A DNA stretch of 64,000 nucleotides from Aphis gossypii (lineage: Eukaryota > Arthropoda > Insecta > Hemiptera > Aphididae), in contig NC_065530.1 of the NCBI RefSeq assembly GCF_020184175.1, positions 3,658,001-3,722,000 of the forward strand, in the 5' to 3' direction. Below are positions 10,766-22,919 of this stretch, in pieces; positions within the stretch are counted from its first letter, which is position 1; every line of letters begins with the position of its first letter. Under the pieces are notes generated by a model. It saw only the letters and a program-made list of their open reading frames with translations, ran no database searches and was not told the origin of the DNA. The position numbers were made by a program, and so were the translations under genes.

Positions 10766-13700
10766 AATATATAATCGCATATGTGAATCACCGTTAAAGA
10801 ACTCTAGTGAAAATATTCGAAAAATTTAAAAAATTTTTTTGATGCAGTCGGTGTAAACAATATAATATAGTTCGTGTGATATGCTTTCAGCAATGTTGTA
10901 CCTACACGTATTATGGCGATCTCGGCCACGGGCCATGTAATTGCGATTACAGAACAGAGTATTATTATTAGCAACAATTGTATCACTGTTGTGGTGACTA
11001 CTGAGTTTATCGGCTCATACCAGTCGTACAGTCGTAATACCTATTAAACTACTCATTTGATAATAGTGTTAACCCGCTATATACCCAACACATAGAGGGC
11101 ATTTTATGTCGTCACTCTAGTGATCACCCAAGTTATAAACACATTCCATTATTAGATGCCGGATTTAAATACTCTAAAAACTATAAAAAAAATACTCCAA
11201 CAATAAATGGTCAACAAGATAATGCTTTTAAAAAATGGATGTCCAAAATTTTATTTATCAGCACGCATCAATTCAAGCGGGAAAAGACGACTTAACTCTC
11301 AGAATTTTTAAAACATTTATTTATCAACGAAATTAATAATAATACAAAAACAAAATACTAGACTTAGACGTGATCAATAAATGAACGGTATAGGTACTAG
11401 AAATAAAAGCAATCGCGATTTATCATCCACTGACCAATTAGTTGTTAATTATTTGAGTCTCGGTAAGACACCACATCCGATAACCACTGGACATAGATAA
11501 AGACGCTATCGCATTCATAAATAGAACGATTGACAATTAGTACGAATGAAAAATATCTAAAAACTGCTATTAAAGCAAATATTATAAAAACAATATTACT
11601 CGATATAATATTTAAAATTTCCCAATTGACATAAAAAACTCGTACAATATATTACAATAATAGTAATATATGTACTGCAGAAGTTATCTGAAAACTCTAA
11701 AATTTGCAAAATAAAAATTTCATACTTGTTACATGTATAACAAATTAAGCACTTGGAATGCATTTTCCTATAGAGCATCCAAAAATAATGCACTTTGTAT
11801 TAGAGTCCAAGCCTTGTACATATTATCATAATTTTTTAAATAAGTAAAAATTTGAACTGAAGAATTAAAGATGTGGTGTCATGGTTAAGAGGGAAGAGGT
11901 TTGAACGATCATTGATCATCCGTCATATAACGCTAATAGGTCGATTTCTATCTATTTTGTGGATTAACAATAATATTAATATATTCCTATTTGTTTAATA
12001 TTTACATGAGTTTAGTGTTACGAATAACAATAATATATTATATTTACCTAATTCATTGTATACATAATAATTAATAATGTTCCATATAATATCCGTATAG
12101 TCTCACGCCACTACCACGACGATTTATTGTTATACCGCCGACCGAGTGCGTTACACATGCGACACGCCGAACCCGATTTCTAGTTCGCTTTTGACGAATG
12201 TCTCTCTAAGAATATGGGTGGTCCCTGCAGACTGCAGTGCTGTACACGTAATAATACGATATACATAATTTAATATAATATTGTACCTATTATGTTTTTT
12301 CATTGCGTAAAAGGACCCTGCCAGATAACGGTCCATGATTGGTAGCGGAGACGTTGGCGTTTGCTTTCGTTCGTATAATTACATAATATTGTGTTATACC
12401 TCGTATACGGGTGTATACTATACAACATAGTAACATATTGTACGAAACACAACATTAATATTATGCATATACCGTATATACATGTCGACACTTGTTCGGG
12501 GTTAGGACTAATGTGATAATGTGGGGCTTTTGCTAGGAAAATTCAAACGATTGTTTTTCTCGAAATTTCATCACCTCATCGTCCTCCTCTTCATAACCTA
12601 TATAATATATTAAACAATATCGTCGTCCGGAGTTGGTCCCTTAAAAATTCAACGGCCCTCGAATTTTGTGATTATTTTTTTTTCGTATATTTTATCCCCC
12701 GCAGCATGTACCTACCCTAGAGTACATTATACGCTGCTCGGGGTAAAATTATTGTTAGAGAAATTTCTATTATTTACTGGGTTCTCGGGGTGAAAACGAA
12801 AAAGACAGAGCGAGAGAGAGAGCGAGTACATACACAGAAAAACAGACAGAGAGTAATTGAAAAAACGCTAATTCATTACGCGAACGGAATAAAAACGAAG
12901 GGTGAAAATTCGGGGCTTTATTTTTTTATTTTTTCATTAGGGTCACAATGCAAGTCATGGGTTAAAAAAACCGTTCTTTTTGCGGTCGCGGTTGAGAAGG
13001 AAAAACAATTCATAAAAACGTATTACGACGTGCGTCGCCGTTCGTCGTCGTCGTTACCGCGTCGCGCATTTTGATCGTAAAAAAAATAAACACGATGTAC
13101 ATTATACACAAGTCATATTATTGTGTATAGAAACATGATTTACACGTATTATCATGCGTTTTATCGCATTTGTCGTCGTAGTTGTAATTGATAAAAATAT
13201 TATTATTAATAAGAGTTCGTATGTTTGAAAGCTCATCATTATTTTTGGAAACATTTTTCACTTTTCCCACACCCATATAATGTTATAAATTAATAATAAT
13301 AATAGCTGTTTTTACTCCGCTTATACCTATCTAAAAGGATATCATGATATTACTTTGTAGTTTGTACCGATAGGTATAATATGATGGACATCATTAATCG
13401 CGAGTTCACATATCGTCGTCATCGTAATTGCTATTGAGATAAATGTCTATTTGTACTTTTGGAATTTTTGGGCTATTCCGTAATATTAACACTTTGACAC
13501 TCAACGGCTACAGTGTACACAGTGCAAATCATTACACGTTCTCTACAAAATAAATAATATTATTACCTAATCCTTTTTAATTGGTCAAAAGAAGCTAAAT
13601 TAAAACAAACATTTTTGCACATGCGCGACGTTCTGGCGTTCATAAATTCTAACAACCGCAGTCGATGAGTGAATAAAATATATTTATTTGCTTGAATGGG

Positions 13701-15650
13701 ATTAGATAATACAAAGTTTCTTATTCGAGCATATCCCTTTCCTCAGTTGTCAGTGCCACAAGCTGTTAAAAACCATAACTCACAACTAGCCCACCATCGA
13801 TCAGTAGTCATTTGATAGAATATTTAACCGTTGTTGTTTTAACATTAATATTATGTTTGCAATGACGTAAATATATTTCGAATAAAATGTTTTCAAATGG
13901 TCTACAAACCTACACAGTTGTGGTTTTAATAAAATTATACTGGTCATCAGAAATTTGGTACCTAACCTTGGGAGGTTATACGATCGAAGACAATATTATT
14001 TCGCTAAAATGTTCATAAGTTTTAGAAAATAAAAAAGATCCTAAAGATAGATCGATGTGTCGGATTAGCACTATTGTACATTGTACGTCATGTTCCTTTC
14101 AACTACGATCTTTTTATTGTGTCTTATATTTACTTAGCCTCCCGTGGCAGGCGACTGCTATCACAATATGCTGAATAAATGTTAGGGCGTTCTGTCAGTA
14201 TTTTGTGTAAAATAAAATCTAAAATACCATCTGCAGGCTTTCCAGGTCTATTTATCTTTACTGACAATAAATTAAATTCCTATGATATACCTTAAGAAAA
14301 ATTATTTATTTTATCTTATAAAAAAAGGAAAATAAATTCAAACACATCAAACTGAAATCTGACCGAAAAAAAAGTCAACTACTGTGTTTAAAACTCGAAA
14401 CTATTTTATTATTTTATTTACATTTTGACGTCCGTACGAAACCGGATGTACCGTTCAATAGTAGTAACAGCATTGGGTAGTATTTAAGGATTAACCTATA
14501 TTATTATATCGACAACTGTGGGATCTTCTTTGTATTTTTTCTCGAAAATACCAGTAAACTTGTATAAATGTATTATTATTTCTTAAGAAGACTGTCCCCT
14601 CGACGAGACAGACACGGACGTGCTGTGTGAATAATAGCATGGACGTCTCTACTCAATTGGCGGTTCTCGATGGCTCCAAATCGGCAAAAATAACCACTAT
14701 ATATAGGTGTATAATACTTCTTCAATCGAATTCCGGTAATCGGACTAGAATCGAAGTATTTTTGGAAAATTTATCGTTCGGACCCGTTTTTGTACGACGT
14801 ACGTATGGCATGCTATATGAAATACGCATTATATTTGTATAGTCAACTTATCGTATTCGCGTTTATTATCAACAATTTAAATTATTTTAAATAACCGTAT
14901 CTGTGTAAATTCAGACCATGAAATCAGATTTTTTTTACACACGCGTGCAGTGACAATATTTTATAGTATTAATATAACATACGGTTCACGCTGTTCACGG
15001 TCGCTATCAATGTTTTGAATAATAAACAATTAATATTATCTCCGAATAGAATAAACGATATTATTATATTATATTAATAATGATTACGTGCCTTATGCGA
15101 GAATAATTTAACGAATGCTATTTGGGCCGTAACACCTGTAACACATGTCGCGAGTCGTGACATAAATATATTAAATATAATTTATATAGGTTATCAATAG
15201 GTTGGGGTGGTAAGGGGAAATTTTCTAGAGGTGGAAAATTTCTTAGAGCCAACATTTTTCGAATAGCGAATATGTAGGTACTATTTTCTATGTTTACGAA
15301 ATTATTTTAAAACTACAAACTCAACTATAATAATGTCTAGAAATAAAGTTCGAACTTGGTTGCATTTGCATGTTACATTTTGGTTATTAGATTATTAGAT
15401 TTATTTCTTTAAGTAAGCTGTGTATATTAATTTTACCGTAAGCTATATATATATTATATATATCCATAGTGTTCTAAATTATATGTAAAGAATATATACA
15501 TGGCGTTTTTTCTAATAGTATAATACAATATTTTATTTTTAAAACCTTTTTTTTTTTTTTAGACGAAGGATCATAAGTCATAACACACGTTTAATAATAA
15601 TGTATAAAATGTATTTAAAGTAAAATTACTATAATATTCAATATAAAGTT
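10766..15650. other. Gene-free stretch with CpG-rich patches
   Basis: No recognisable gene is present. GC-richer, CpG-dense patches lie at about 12110-12250, 12480-12680 and 12950-13080. The last includes repeated CGTCG units and a chance frame rich in R and S. A purine-rich GAGAGAGAG tract lies at 12806-12822. A short hairpin at 15219-15244 has 9-bp arms, GAAATTTTC and GAAAATTTC. A 71-codon frame at 14627-14842 is unrecognised. Confidence 0.5.
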
Positions 15651-15654
15651 ATGC

Positions 15655-15735
15655 AAATTAGAGAATAATAAAAAAATAAACAATGTTAGGTTAGGTTATA
15701 ATAAAAAATGTTTATTTTTTATTATTCTCTAATTT
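15655..15735. repeat. Foldback with 28-bp arms and TTAGG-containing loop
   Basis: The arm 15655-15682 and the arm 15709-15735 are reverse complements except for one extra A in an A run. Both end in AAATTAGAGAATAAT at the outer side. The 26-nt loop contains GTTAGGTTAGGTTA, two and a half units of the insect telomere repeat TTAGG. The arms are long and nearly undiverged, which suggests recent origin by a palindromic transposon or template switching. The telomere match is short enough to be chance. Confidence 0.7.
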
Positions 15736-15759
15736 ATACATATATATTTATAGATGTAT

Positions 15760-15787
15760 AATGTATATAGCTCTAGCTATATACATT
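15760..15787. repeat. Perfect 13-bp inverted repeat
   Basis: The arms 15760-15772 (AATGTATATAGCT) and 15775-15787 (AGCTATATACATT) are exact reverse complements separated by CT. It sits 25 bp to the right of the foldback at 15655-15735, so two strong dyads lie within 135 bp. Confidence 0.65.
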
Positions 15788-15789
15788 TG

Positions 15790-17900
15790 TTTATCAACAA
15801 ACTGTATCAAATCGTATTTTTTGCTATATAGTACCTATACGTAATTGAATTGGTATAGTAAAAGGCGGAATCGTACAATTTACTTTCAGAATTGTAAATT
15901 AGTGTATAGTCACAGTTGATTATACATGTATTATTAATAATGTTGCTAACGATGTGCTAAAAACGGCTTTATCTACACAATGTATGACAGGTCGTCTTTA
16001 TTATTTTGAATTTTGCTGCGGAGTAATATTTAGTAGTTTCTTACGTTTTTGCTTATTCGGAGGTTCCATATTATACAAATTATATTACTGCTATAACCCT
16101 GTAAACTACCTATAAAATGAATATTATTTTATTGTCTGTTACCGTGTATCAGGTAAAACGCCGACTTGTCCATTATGCGTTATAATAGTCTGGTGTTTAT
16201 GACGGCGGTCATACCTGTCCAAAGATGACTGAGTTCAACCAGTGAATCGTCCATCCCTCTCAATTCCTTTTAATGGAATATAGGTATGATAATTTTTTAT
16301 AAAAGACTCTTTGATGACGATTTGTTGAGATATAGTGGATACGTTGTTGCTGCAATGGGTCAAACGAATGTCAAATTATCGACAAATTACTCGGCGACGG
16401 TGCAGGAACCTGAACGTATGGGTATACAATAAAAATAATAACGGTGACGATTATAATATTATGCTGTGCAATTTTATTGCGCACACCATTGCAACGTAGA
16501 CGTGTGTTTTACCACACACTGATAAAATAGTATAATAACGGAGAGCGTATAGAAATACTCGTCGACCGTCGTAGGTGGTGCCTATATGGCTGTATACAAT
16601 ATAATATAATATTGTGTTGAATTTTCCTCATAATATAATAGCAATAATAACATAATGCAATACACTAATACCCCATACAAAACACGCGCCGGGAATAAAA
16701 TTTGTGAGTACACTAAAGGCCGTTCTACAAAGATTAAGTGTTAAGCGTTATATAATATAATATACACCGTCATAATATTATATTATGGGCGGACAAACGC
16801 TGTTCAAATGAATTTCGATGGCGCGTCGTCAACGGGATTGATGTATAGACAGACATCCGAGTGTAGTGTTGGTTTTCTATTTTTTTTTTTTTTCGTAATA
16901 ATAAAATAATATTCAACATATCCGTACACAACGTGTATGTACAGGTAAATAATATTATACGTAATTGTATCCGCTGGCGACATGACTTTTTTTTTGCCCG
17001 GGTCCTGCATAACTCGATTTCAGCCGCCAGGATAGATATATGTAGAAAAATATTGTAATTGTAATATTGTATATCATACGGTACATAATTTTACCGAAAC
17101 GACTCGCGGCTTTTCGGCGCCTCTGTGGTGCACGCATGGCAAAATGTTTTTTTCTAATTTATATAAAGCGTTATTTATCAGATCAGCGGTGCTCACGGAA
17201 TTTTTCATTTGAGGAGGGGATATTGCTGATATATTTCAAAAATATTTTTTATAAATTATATTCAAATGTTTAAAAAATAATGCATTCAAATTAATTTATC
17301 CCTCAAAATTAAGTCCTTAGTGGTGGGATAAATAAGTTATTTTAATTTTTCAAAATTAATTTTAACATTTAAAATTCTTAAATTTACGTACATAACTTTT
17401 TAAATAACAACATATCTACATAAAAATTGTAAAAGATAGTTTACTTAACCAGTTTACAGTAGAGTTTTTATTTATTAAATAATATTAGACTTATTTTTTT
17501 ATTACAGAATATATTTTTTAAATAAAAAAATACTACATTAAAATTAAATGAACTTATATAACCTAGAAAATGTTTATCAAAGTTTTTTTTTTGTATCCAA
17601 CTTAAACATCTTAAGTCTTATTTTTACACATAATTTAACTGTTTATAAGACTAAACTTCTTGAATATATTTAATAATAACAATTGTTTGTACAGTATAAT
17701 CTGATTGGAAATACTTTTAGATTCTTATTGTTAGACATGGCTAATCTTTTTTATTCAAATTTTTTTATTTCTAGAGGTCTTAATATATTATCTGTACATT
17801 ATCGTCGTGTTATCAATCCATATGGAAAATTTAATTAATATACAATGTACAGTATACATAAACATATACAGTACACATAATTTTTGTTGGTGAGATTTTA
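15790..17900. other. Gene-free stretch, GC-richer in the middle
   Basis: No gene was identified. The part at 16140-17160 is GC-richer and contains short, unrecognised frames, including about 50 codons from an ATG at 16284 (+) with protein-like composition. From 17170 the DNA is AT-rich. A poly-T run at 17583-17592 lies about 320 bp beyond the retained RT region of the neighbouring LINE fossil and could mark its poly-A tail, but this is unproven. Confidence 0.45.
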
Positions 17901-17909
17901 TTTAGCTTA

Positions 17910-18620
17910 ACTAATTTTACTATATTTATTTATTGAGAAAGCAACAAATATACTTTTACGTATATTTAGAGTTTATTTAAAATTCTTTAATTCATTGAAA
18001 ACTTTATTTACAACGGTTTATTCGCTTTGAATATTAATCCAATTGTCACTTGAGAAAAGTAAGCATGTATAATATCATCTATATCTATTCATCTACGTTC
18101 GTTATGATTTAACTGTTTGTATTCATATAAAAGATTTCATTAATATAGAGTGTGAACAACACTGGTTTTAGAACTGCATTATCTTAAAACTACTCAGCGT
18201 GATAATATTTTTTTATTACTAAGAATATTGTTTATACCATTTATGGAAACCATCTGTATTCTATTTTTTTAGTAACTTGTAAACCAATCTAGTTTTCATC
18301 TCTATGTTTAGTGAAATGCCAAATGTCAAATAATTTATTGTGATTAGCTGTGTCAAAATCTTGCGTTAGATCTAAAAAAACTGTTAGAAATTTTTGATTG
18401 TTATGGAGTTCATTATAAATACATTTTGTTGCCTCATAATGTTCCAGTTGTGTTTTTACCAGGTCGGAAACCAAATTGATTTTTATACAGTAATTCATTT
18501 TTTAACAAGAAAGAAATAAGTCTACTTTTCATAATACTTTTTATAATTGACCAAGTGGCGATAGGTAAATCTTAATAGTCGCTTAAAACTCGTATATGTG
18601 TTGTAATAATTTTATACAAG
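17910..18620 (-). mobile_element. Decayed non-LTR retrotransposon, reverse transcriptase fragment
   Basis: Translating the minus strand from high to low coordinates gives collinear blocks of a LINE reverse transcriptase. First comes a segment with SRLISFLLKNELLYKNQFGF running into the fingers motif FGFRPGKNT (about 18449-18554). Next is the catalytic block VFLDLTQDFDTANH (about 18345-18387), then DWFTSY and MVSINGINN (about 18205-18290). After that come PVLFTLYINEIF, the counterpart of the GPLLF..YIND block (about 18120-18170), a DD pair where YADD is expected (18074-18079), and a closing block with FVAFSINKYSK (about 17912-17955). The frame changes several times and in-frame stops interrupt it, so it cannot encode a working enzyme. 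No endonuclease domain, ORF1 or clear tail was found. The motif style fits the Jockey/CR1/I range of LINEs; I cannot settle the clade by eye. About 235 codons of RT are covered. Confidence 0.88.
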
Positions 18621-18629
18621 GGGTATAAA

Positions 18630-21600
18630 TAAGTTATTTGGTTGTTTTCAATTATAAATTACAAATAATAACCGCTTTAAAATAGTTTCATCGATATTCG
18701 AATAGTTTGTCTAAAAAGACAATTAATAAAATAATTTATTTATAAAATCTATAATAATTACAGTTGGACAATTATTAATTATTCAAGTTAGTTTTTGTTT
18801 TTTTTTAGTGTTTGAATTTAATAGATAATGATTTAAAAGCAATTTTAATTAATAAAAATATTTATTTTCAATTACTTAATATAATATTATATTGTAATAA
18901 TATTAATATAACCTATATATTAAAATACTTGAATATACTTTTATTTTAGTTCAGTAAATAAAAAAAATGTATGTCTTATTTAATATTTTAAATAAAGTTC
19001 ATAAAATATTTTTACGATTGATGAAAAATGCTTTGATAAAAAATCGTATTGATGAATTGTTTTTGATCAACTTTATTTTGGTGAAATGCTTTCAACTATA
19101 TCTATCCTAATTCCTAGGTCTAATGTCATCACTCATCACTCATCATTATACAAACTAAAATTTGATGTGATGTCCTTCCAAAGTTCCAAACACATACAAT
19201 TTTATAGTCGTTATTTAACTCTAAATTTAAATTGTAAATTAAATTTTCTCCGTCAGTGACTACAGTTGACGATAATTTTTTTTCGACAGATGCTCACCAT
19301 TAATACTCAATGTAGGGGCAAAATAGCTGGACACACAGTAAAACTGATCTGTCGATTTTTGAGTGAGAGACATCAAACGCAGTTTGGAAAATCACTCAGG
19401 TCTTAGAGAACAGCTTGTATATATATTTTACCTTGAAACTTTTTCTGGCCATTTGTTTGACTATCTTTTTAAATTTCGCTTTTTGTTCTGAAGTAATTCG
19501 ACTCCGATGTACCTACCTATATAATATATGCCTATATACATTACCGCTGCGCCAAAGAGCCGGGGTGTATTACGACAGGAAACAACGCCCCGGCAAAGGG
19601 CGTTTATTGTTTAACTTCTTTTGTTTAAAGTTTTAACGATACGCCACCGTCGATATAATAATAAGACGGTTTTAATGGCGTTCGAGTCTGGTAGTTTGGC
19701 ATTTTTTTTATACATGAGCGCTGAGAGGGGCTTTGCCGATGATATTTTATAAATGATTATAATCATCATGTTCTCAATAATATTTGTTGGACTTAAAAAT
19801 AAATTGTTTAATAGAATAAAATATAGTGTCGTGAGTGTAAAGTCGTGAATTATTTCAATATATTATAGATATCAAGCATTGAGCATCTTAAGATTATTAT
19901 TGCCTACTTATAATATGCGTATTATGCGTATAGTGTATAGTGATTATAGTTGTAACTTGTATATCGGTTACCCCGATCCGTATAATAATGGTAAAATCGA
20001 AACTGTAATTTTATTACGCGGCTCTCTATTCATTTGAATATTTGGTGTATATATATATAAAATAATATGTATTATTTATTAAGGAAAAACATTAATCGCC
20101 GTCAAATACCAAAGAATGCATTAAAAATGCAACTTTATACGTACGTTTATTAGTCGTTAACGTGTTGCGTTTACCTGTATAGTATAATAATAGTTTCAAT
20201 AATATCTATTATTTAACGCGTTTTCTCGATATAGGTCTATAAATATTTTCATTTTTTAGTGTCCAAAAGAAACGATACATATTTTATACCTATGTGTTTA
20301 CTGTTTACACAGTATGATAGTATTCAGTAGACATAAGCAATAAGTATGAAATATAGGTAAGATTGATTTGTCGATTTTTTCCATAGATTTTTTGTGAAAA
20401 AATATTTTAATAAGCGTGTATAGGTCGCAAAAGCCACATGAAATAAAATAATATATAATTAATGATTAATAAGTTTAAAACTAACAGTTTAATATTATGT
20501 CTACGACAAGCACACAGTCGCACTAATAATAATTATTATTATTATAAACCGGTATATCGTACATAATATACCAATTATAATGCTATAATTTATTAATATT
20601 ATTATTGTTTTAACTTTTTTATGGATGATTAAAATATTTTTAAAAATAAATCATAACCAAAAATAATCTAATACCTAAAAAATCGAAATCAGTTATATAA
20701 TACTCTATTTTTTTCCCGGGGATTTTTATTCCGATTACCACTCCCTAACCGTTGGTTACTTTTATTTTGGTTAATAATTTCTAATTTCTATGTATTTAGG
20801 GTGTACCTATATTAGAATAATTTGTAATATATATTTTTTTAAATAAAATAATTTGATGGATTATCTTGATTTGGATCCTAAATTTCAAAACCCGGCATGA
20901 GTTGAGTTCCTATATCTTTTATAGTGCACGGGTGTTGGTTTCAGGCTTATTTATTTAGGAAAACTAGTTTGATTTGGTTCAGTCCATTAAACATTACACC
21001 ACTTGGAAGTTGACTAGAAAGTCTTCAAATATTTGTTAGATGTTTTTTGTATAAAATGTATACAATTATTGTTAAATTATTTTCCTTTTCAGTATATTAA
21101 CATATAATACATGTTTGGATATTCATAATTAATATTTACGTTGTATAACTTAAATCATTTATTTAATTAGGAAATAAGTTTAAATATTTCACAAAAATTA
21201 AACCGGTTCAATTCTCCATTCTCACAAACAGAACTGAATAGCTGAACTCTAAAATGAAATATTTTGATAATTACCTATTGTAACTGCGCACACAATTTTT
21301 TGAGAATTAATAAATTATTATGCAGACTTAAATGATGTATATGAAATCTCACAGAATCGATGTAGTCAAAACAATGTATAAAAGGAAAATACTTTTTCTC
21401 TTGTCCTAGTATAATAATACTAATACATAGCATTATTACGTTTCAAAATTTAAATGTCAAACAAAGAATTGACAAAATTTATTATAGTCGCATTATACCG
21501 CACACATTATTTATGAATCGGGAATACCAAACAGCAAACGAGTCTTCTCTACGTACGCTACGGTCAACACGACAACTTAACGTGTAAAAGAAATTACACG

Positions 21601-22510
21601 TTTTCCGTAATTTACGACCAATCCATAATTTCAACATATATTCCACTAAAGTGTTTATTAATAATATATGTACAGTGTGCGCGAATATTAATATTTAATG
21701 AAACTAAATATTCCGCCGAGATTACGTCTCAATTAAAAAAAAATTGAAATAATAGGTACCGCAAGATATGTGGGCAGTATTGACAGGTGTTGAGTTAACA
21801 TGAACGCAATACTAAACGCCAATAAATACTGTATTGTAAAAAAGATTTCAGACACGTATTACTTATTAAAGAATCTAACATTTATAATATTATATACCTA
21901 TAGATTATAGAAGGCCCGGTGAAAATTTTGAAACCAACTTGGAACTCTGATTCTTGTTGATTAATTTTGAAATCTAAATCGCATTAAAATAACGTTCTAA
22001 ACCATAAAATATATTTGTCTCGTGAAAAAAATAAAATTGCTTGTACAAAAATATAATAATAATATAAAGTACCTATGTGTACTTACTTGGTAGAAGTAAT
22101 TAAAAAAGATCGACAAGCGTTTACTATTTTGATATTTACGCCACTTAGGATAGCAAAAAATGTACTATAGACCAAGCTATATAAAAATGTTGGAATTAAA
22201 AAACTTAAATAGTTATCTTCTTAGTTACAAAAGTCCTAAACATTAAACTCTGATATAATCTTATTTTTTTTTTTAAAGTCGCAACTGGACAATGTCACAC
22301 ACAGGGGTAGGTACAACCGTACAGAAGTTGTTGATTATTAAAATGATAATTAAAATGAATGGTGAATGGCTGGGTGAGTATTCAATTAACTACTCTGAGA
22401 TTAGTAGTACTCTGGATTATTAATTATTTCAGTATGGGATAAACTAATAAGTATTATAAATATTGTTTATAAAATTATAAAAAAAAGAGGTTAAATCACA
22501 TTTATTTTGT
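18630..22510. other. AT-rich gene-free stretch
   Basis: I found no convincing continuation of the LINE upstream of its RT and no other gene. A GC-richer patch at 19500-19740 is unrecognised. AT-rich sequence with short AAT/ATT runs (for example 20525-20545) makes up the rest. Confidence 0.5.
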
Positions 22511-22521
22511 ATAAAAGTAGT

Positions 22522-22550
22522 GGGTATATCTTAACAAATTAAGATATCCC
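22522..22550. repeat. Hairpin with about 12-bp arms
   Basis: GGGTATATCTTAA (22522-22534) pairs with TTAAGATATCCC (22539-22550) with one bulged base and a 4-nt CAAA loop. It is a small stable stem in otherwise featureless DNA. Confidence 0.5.
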
Positions 22551-22880
22551 TTACAGAAAATAAGTGTCCACCATTGAAACTGGACCTAAAATTTTGAGGG
22601 AATTAAAATTGTGAATAACGTCGTTAACTTATAGGTATCACGACATTGAATCTTATTGGTGTGTAAATAGTCTTGTTCCTGAAATGATTTTAGATTAAAA
22701 TCCAATAATTAATAATTATTGGGTGAGTTAGTTTTCATTACTTTAATTGCAGACAAACACTAATTTGGTCGGAGAGAAGTGTGTTTGAACTGCTTGAAGT
22801 CTCTCCTACTCCATGACAAACTTCTAGTTTCTACTCTCTAGTGAACCTCTATGGATATAAAATAACAAATGTATAACAAT

Positions 22881-22910
22881 CACGTACGTACGTGCCGGTA
22901 ATCTCGGCAC
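22881..22910. repeat. Overlapping dyads: CACGTACGTACGTG and a GC hairpin
   Basis: The 14-bp perfect palindrome CACGTACGTACGTG (22881-22894) overlaps a 6-bp hairpin, GTGCCG (22892-22897) with CGGCAC (22905-22910). The CACGT half sites resemble E-box cores of bHLH proteins. Function is unknown and no gene is close. Confidence 0.45.
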
Positions 22911-22919
22911 ATGTCATGA

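Noticed and set aside
12790..13074. 94-codon basic frame with RERERE and RRRSSSS runs
   Set aside because: The runs come from GAGA and CGTCGT simple sequence; no ATG start and no homologous family recognised.
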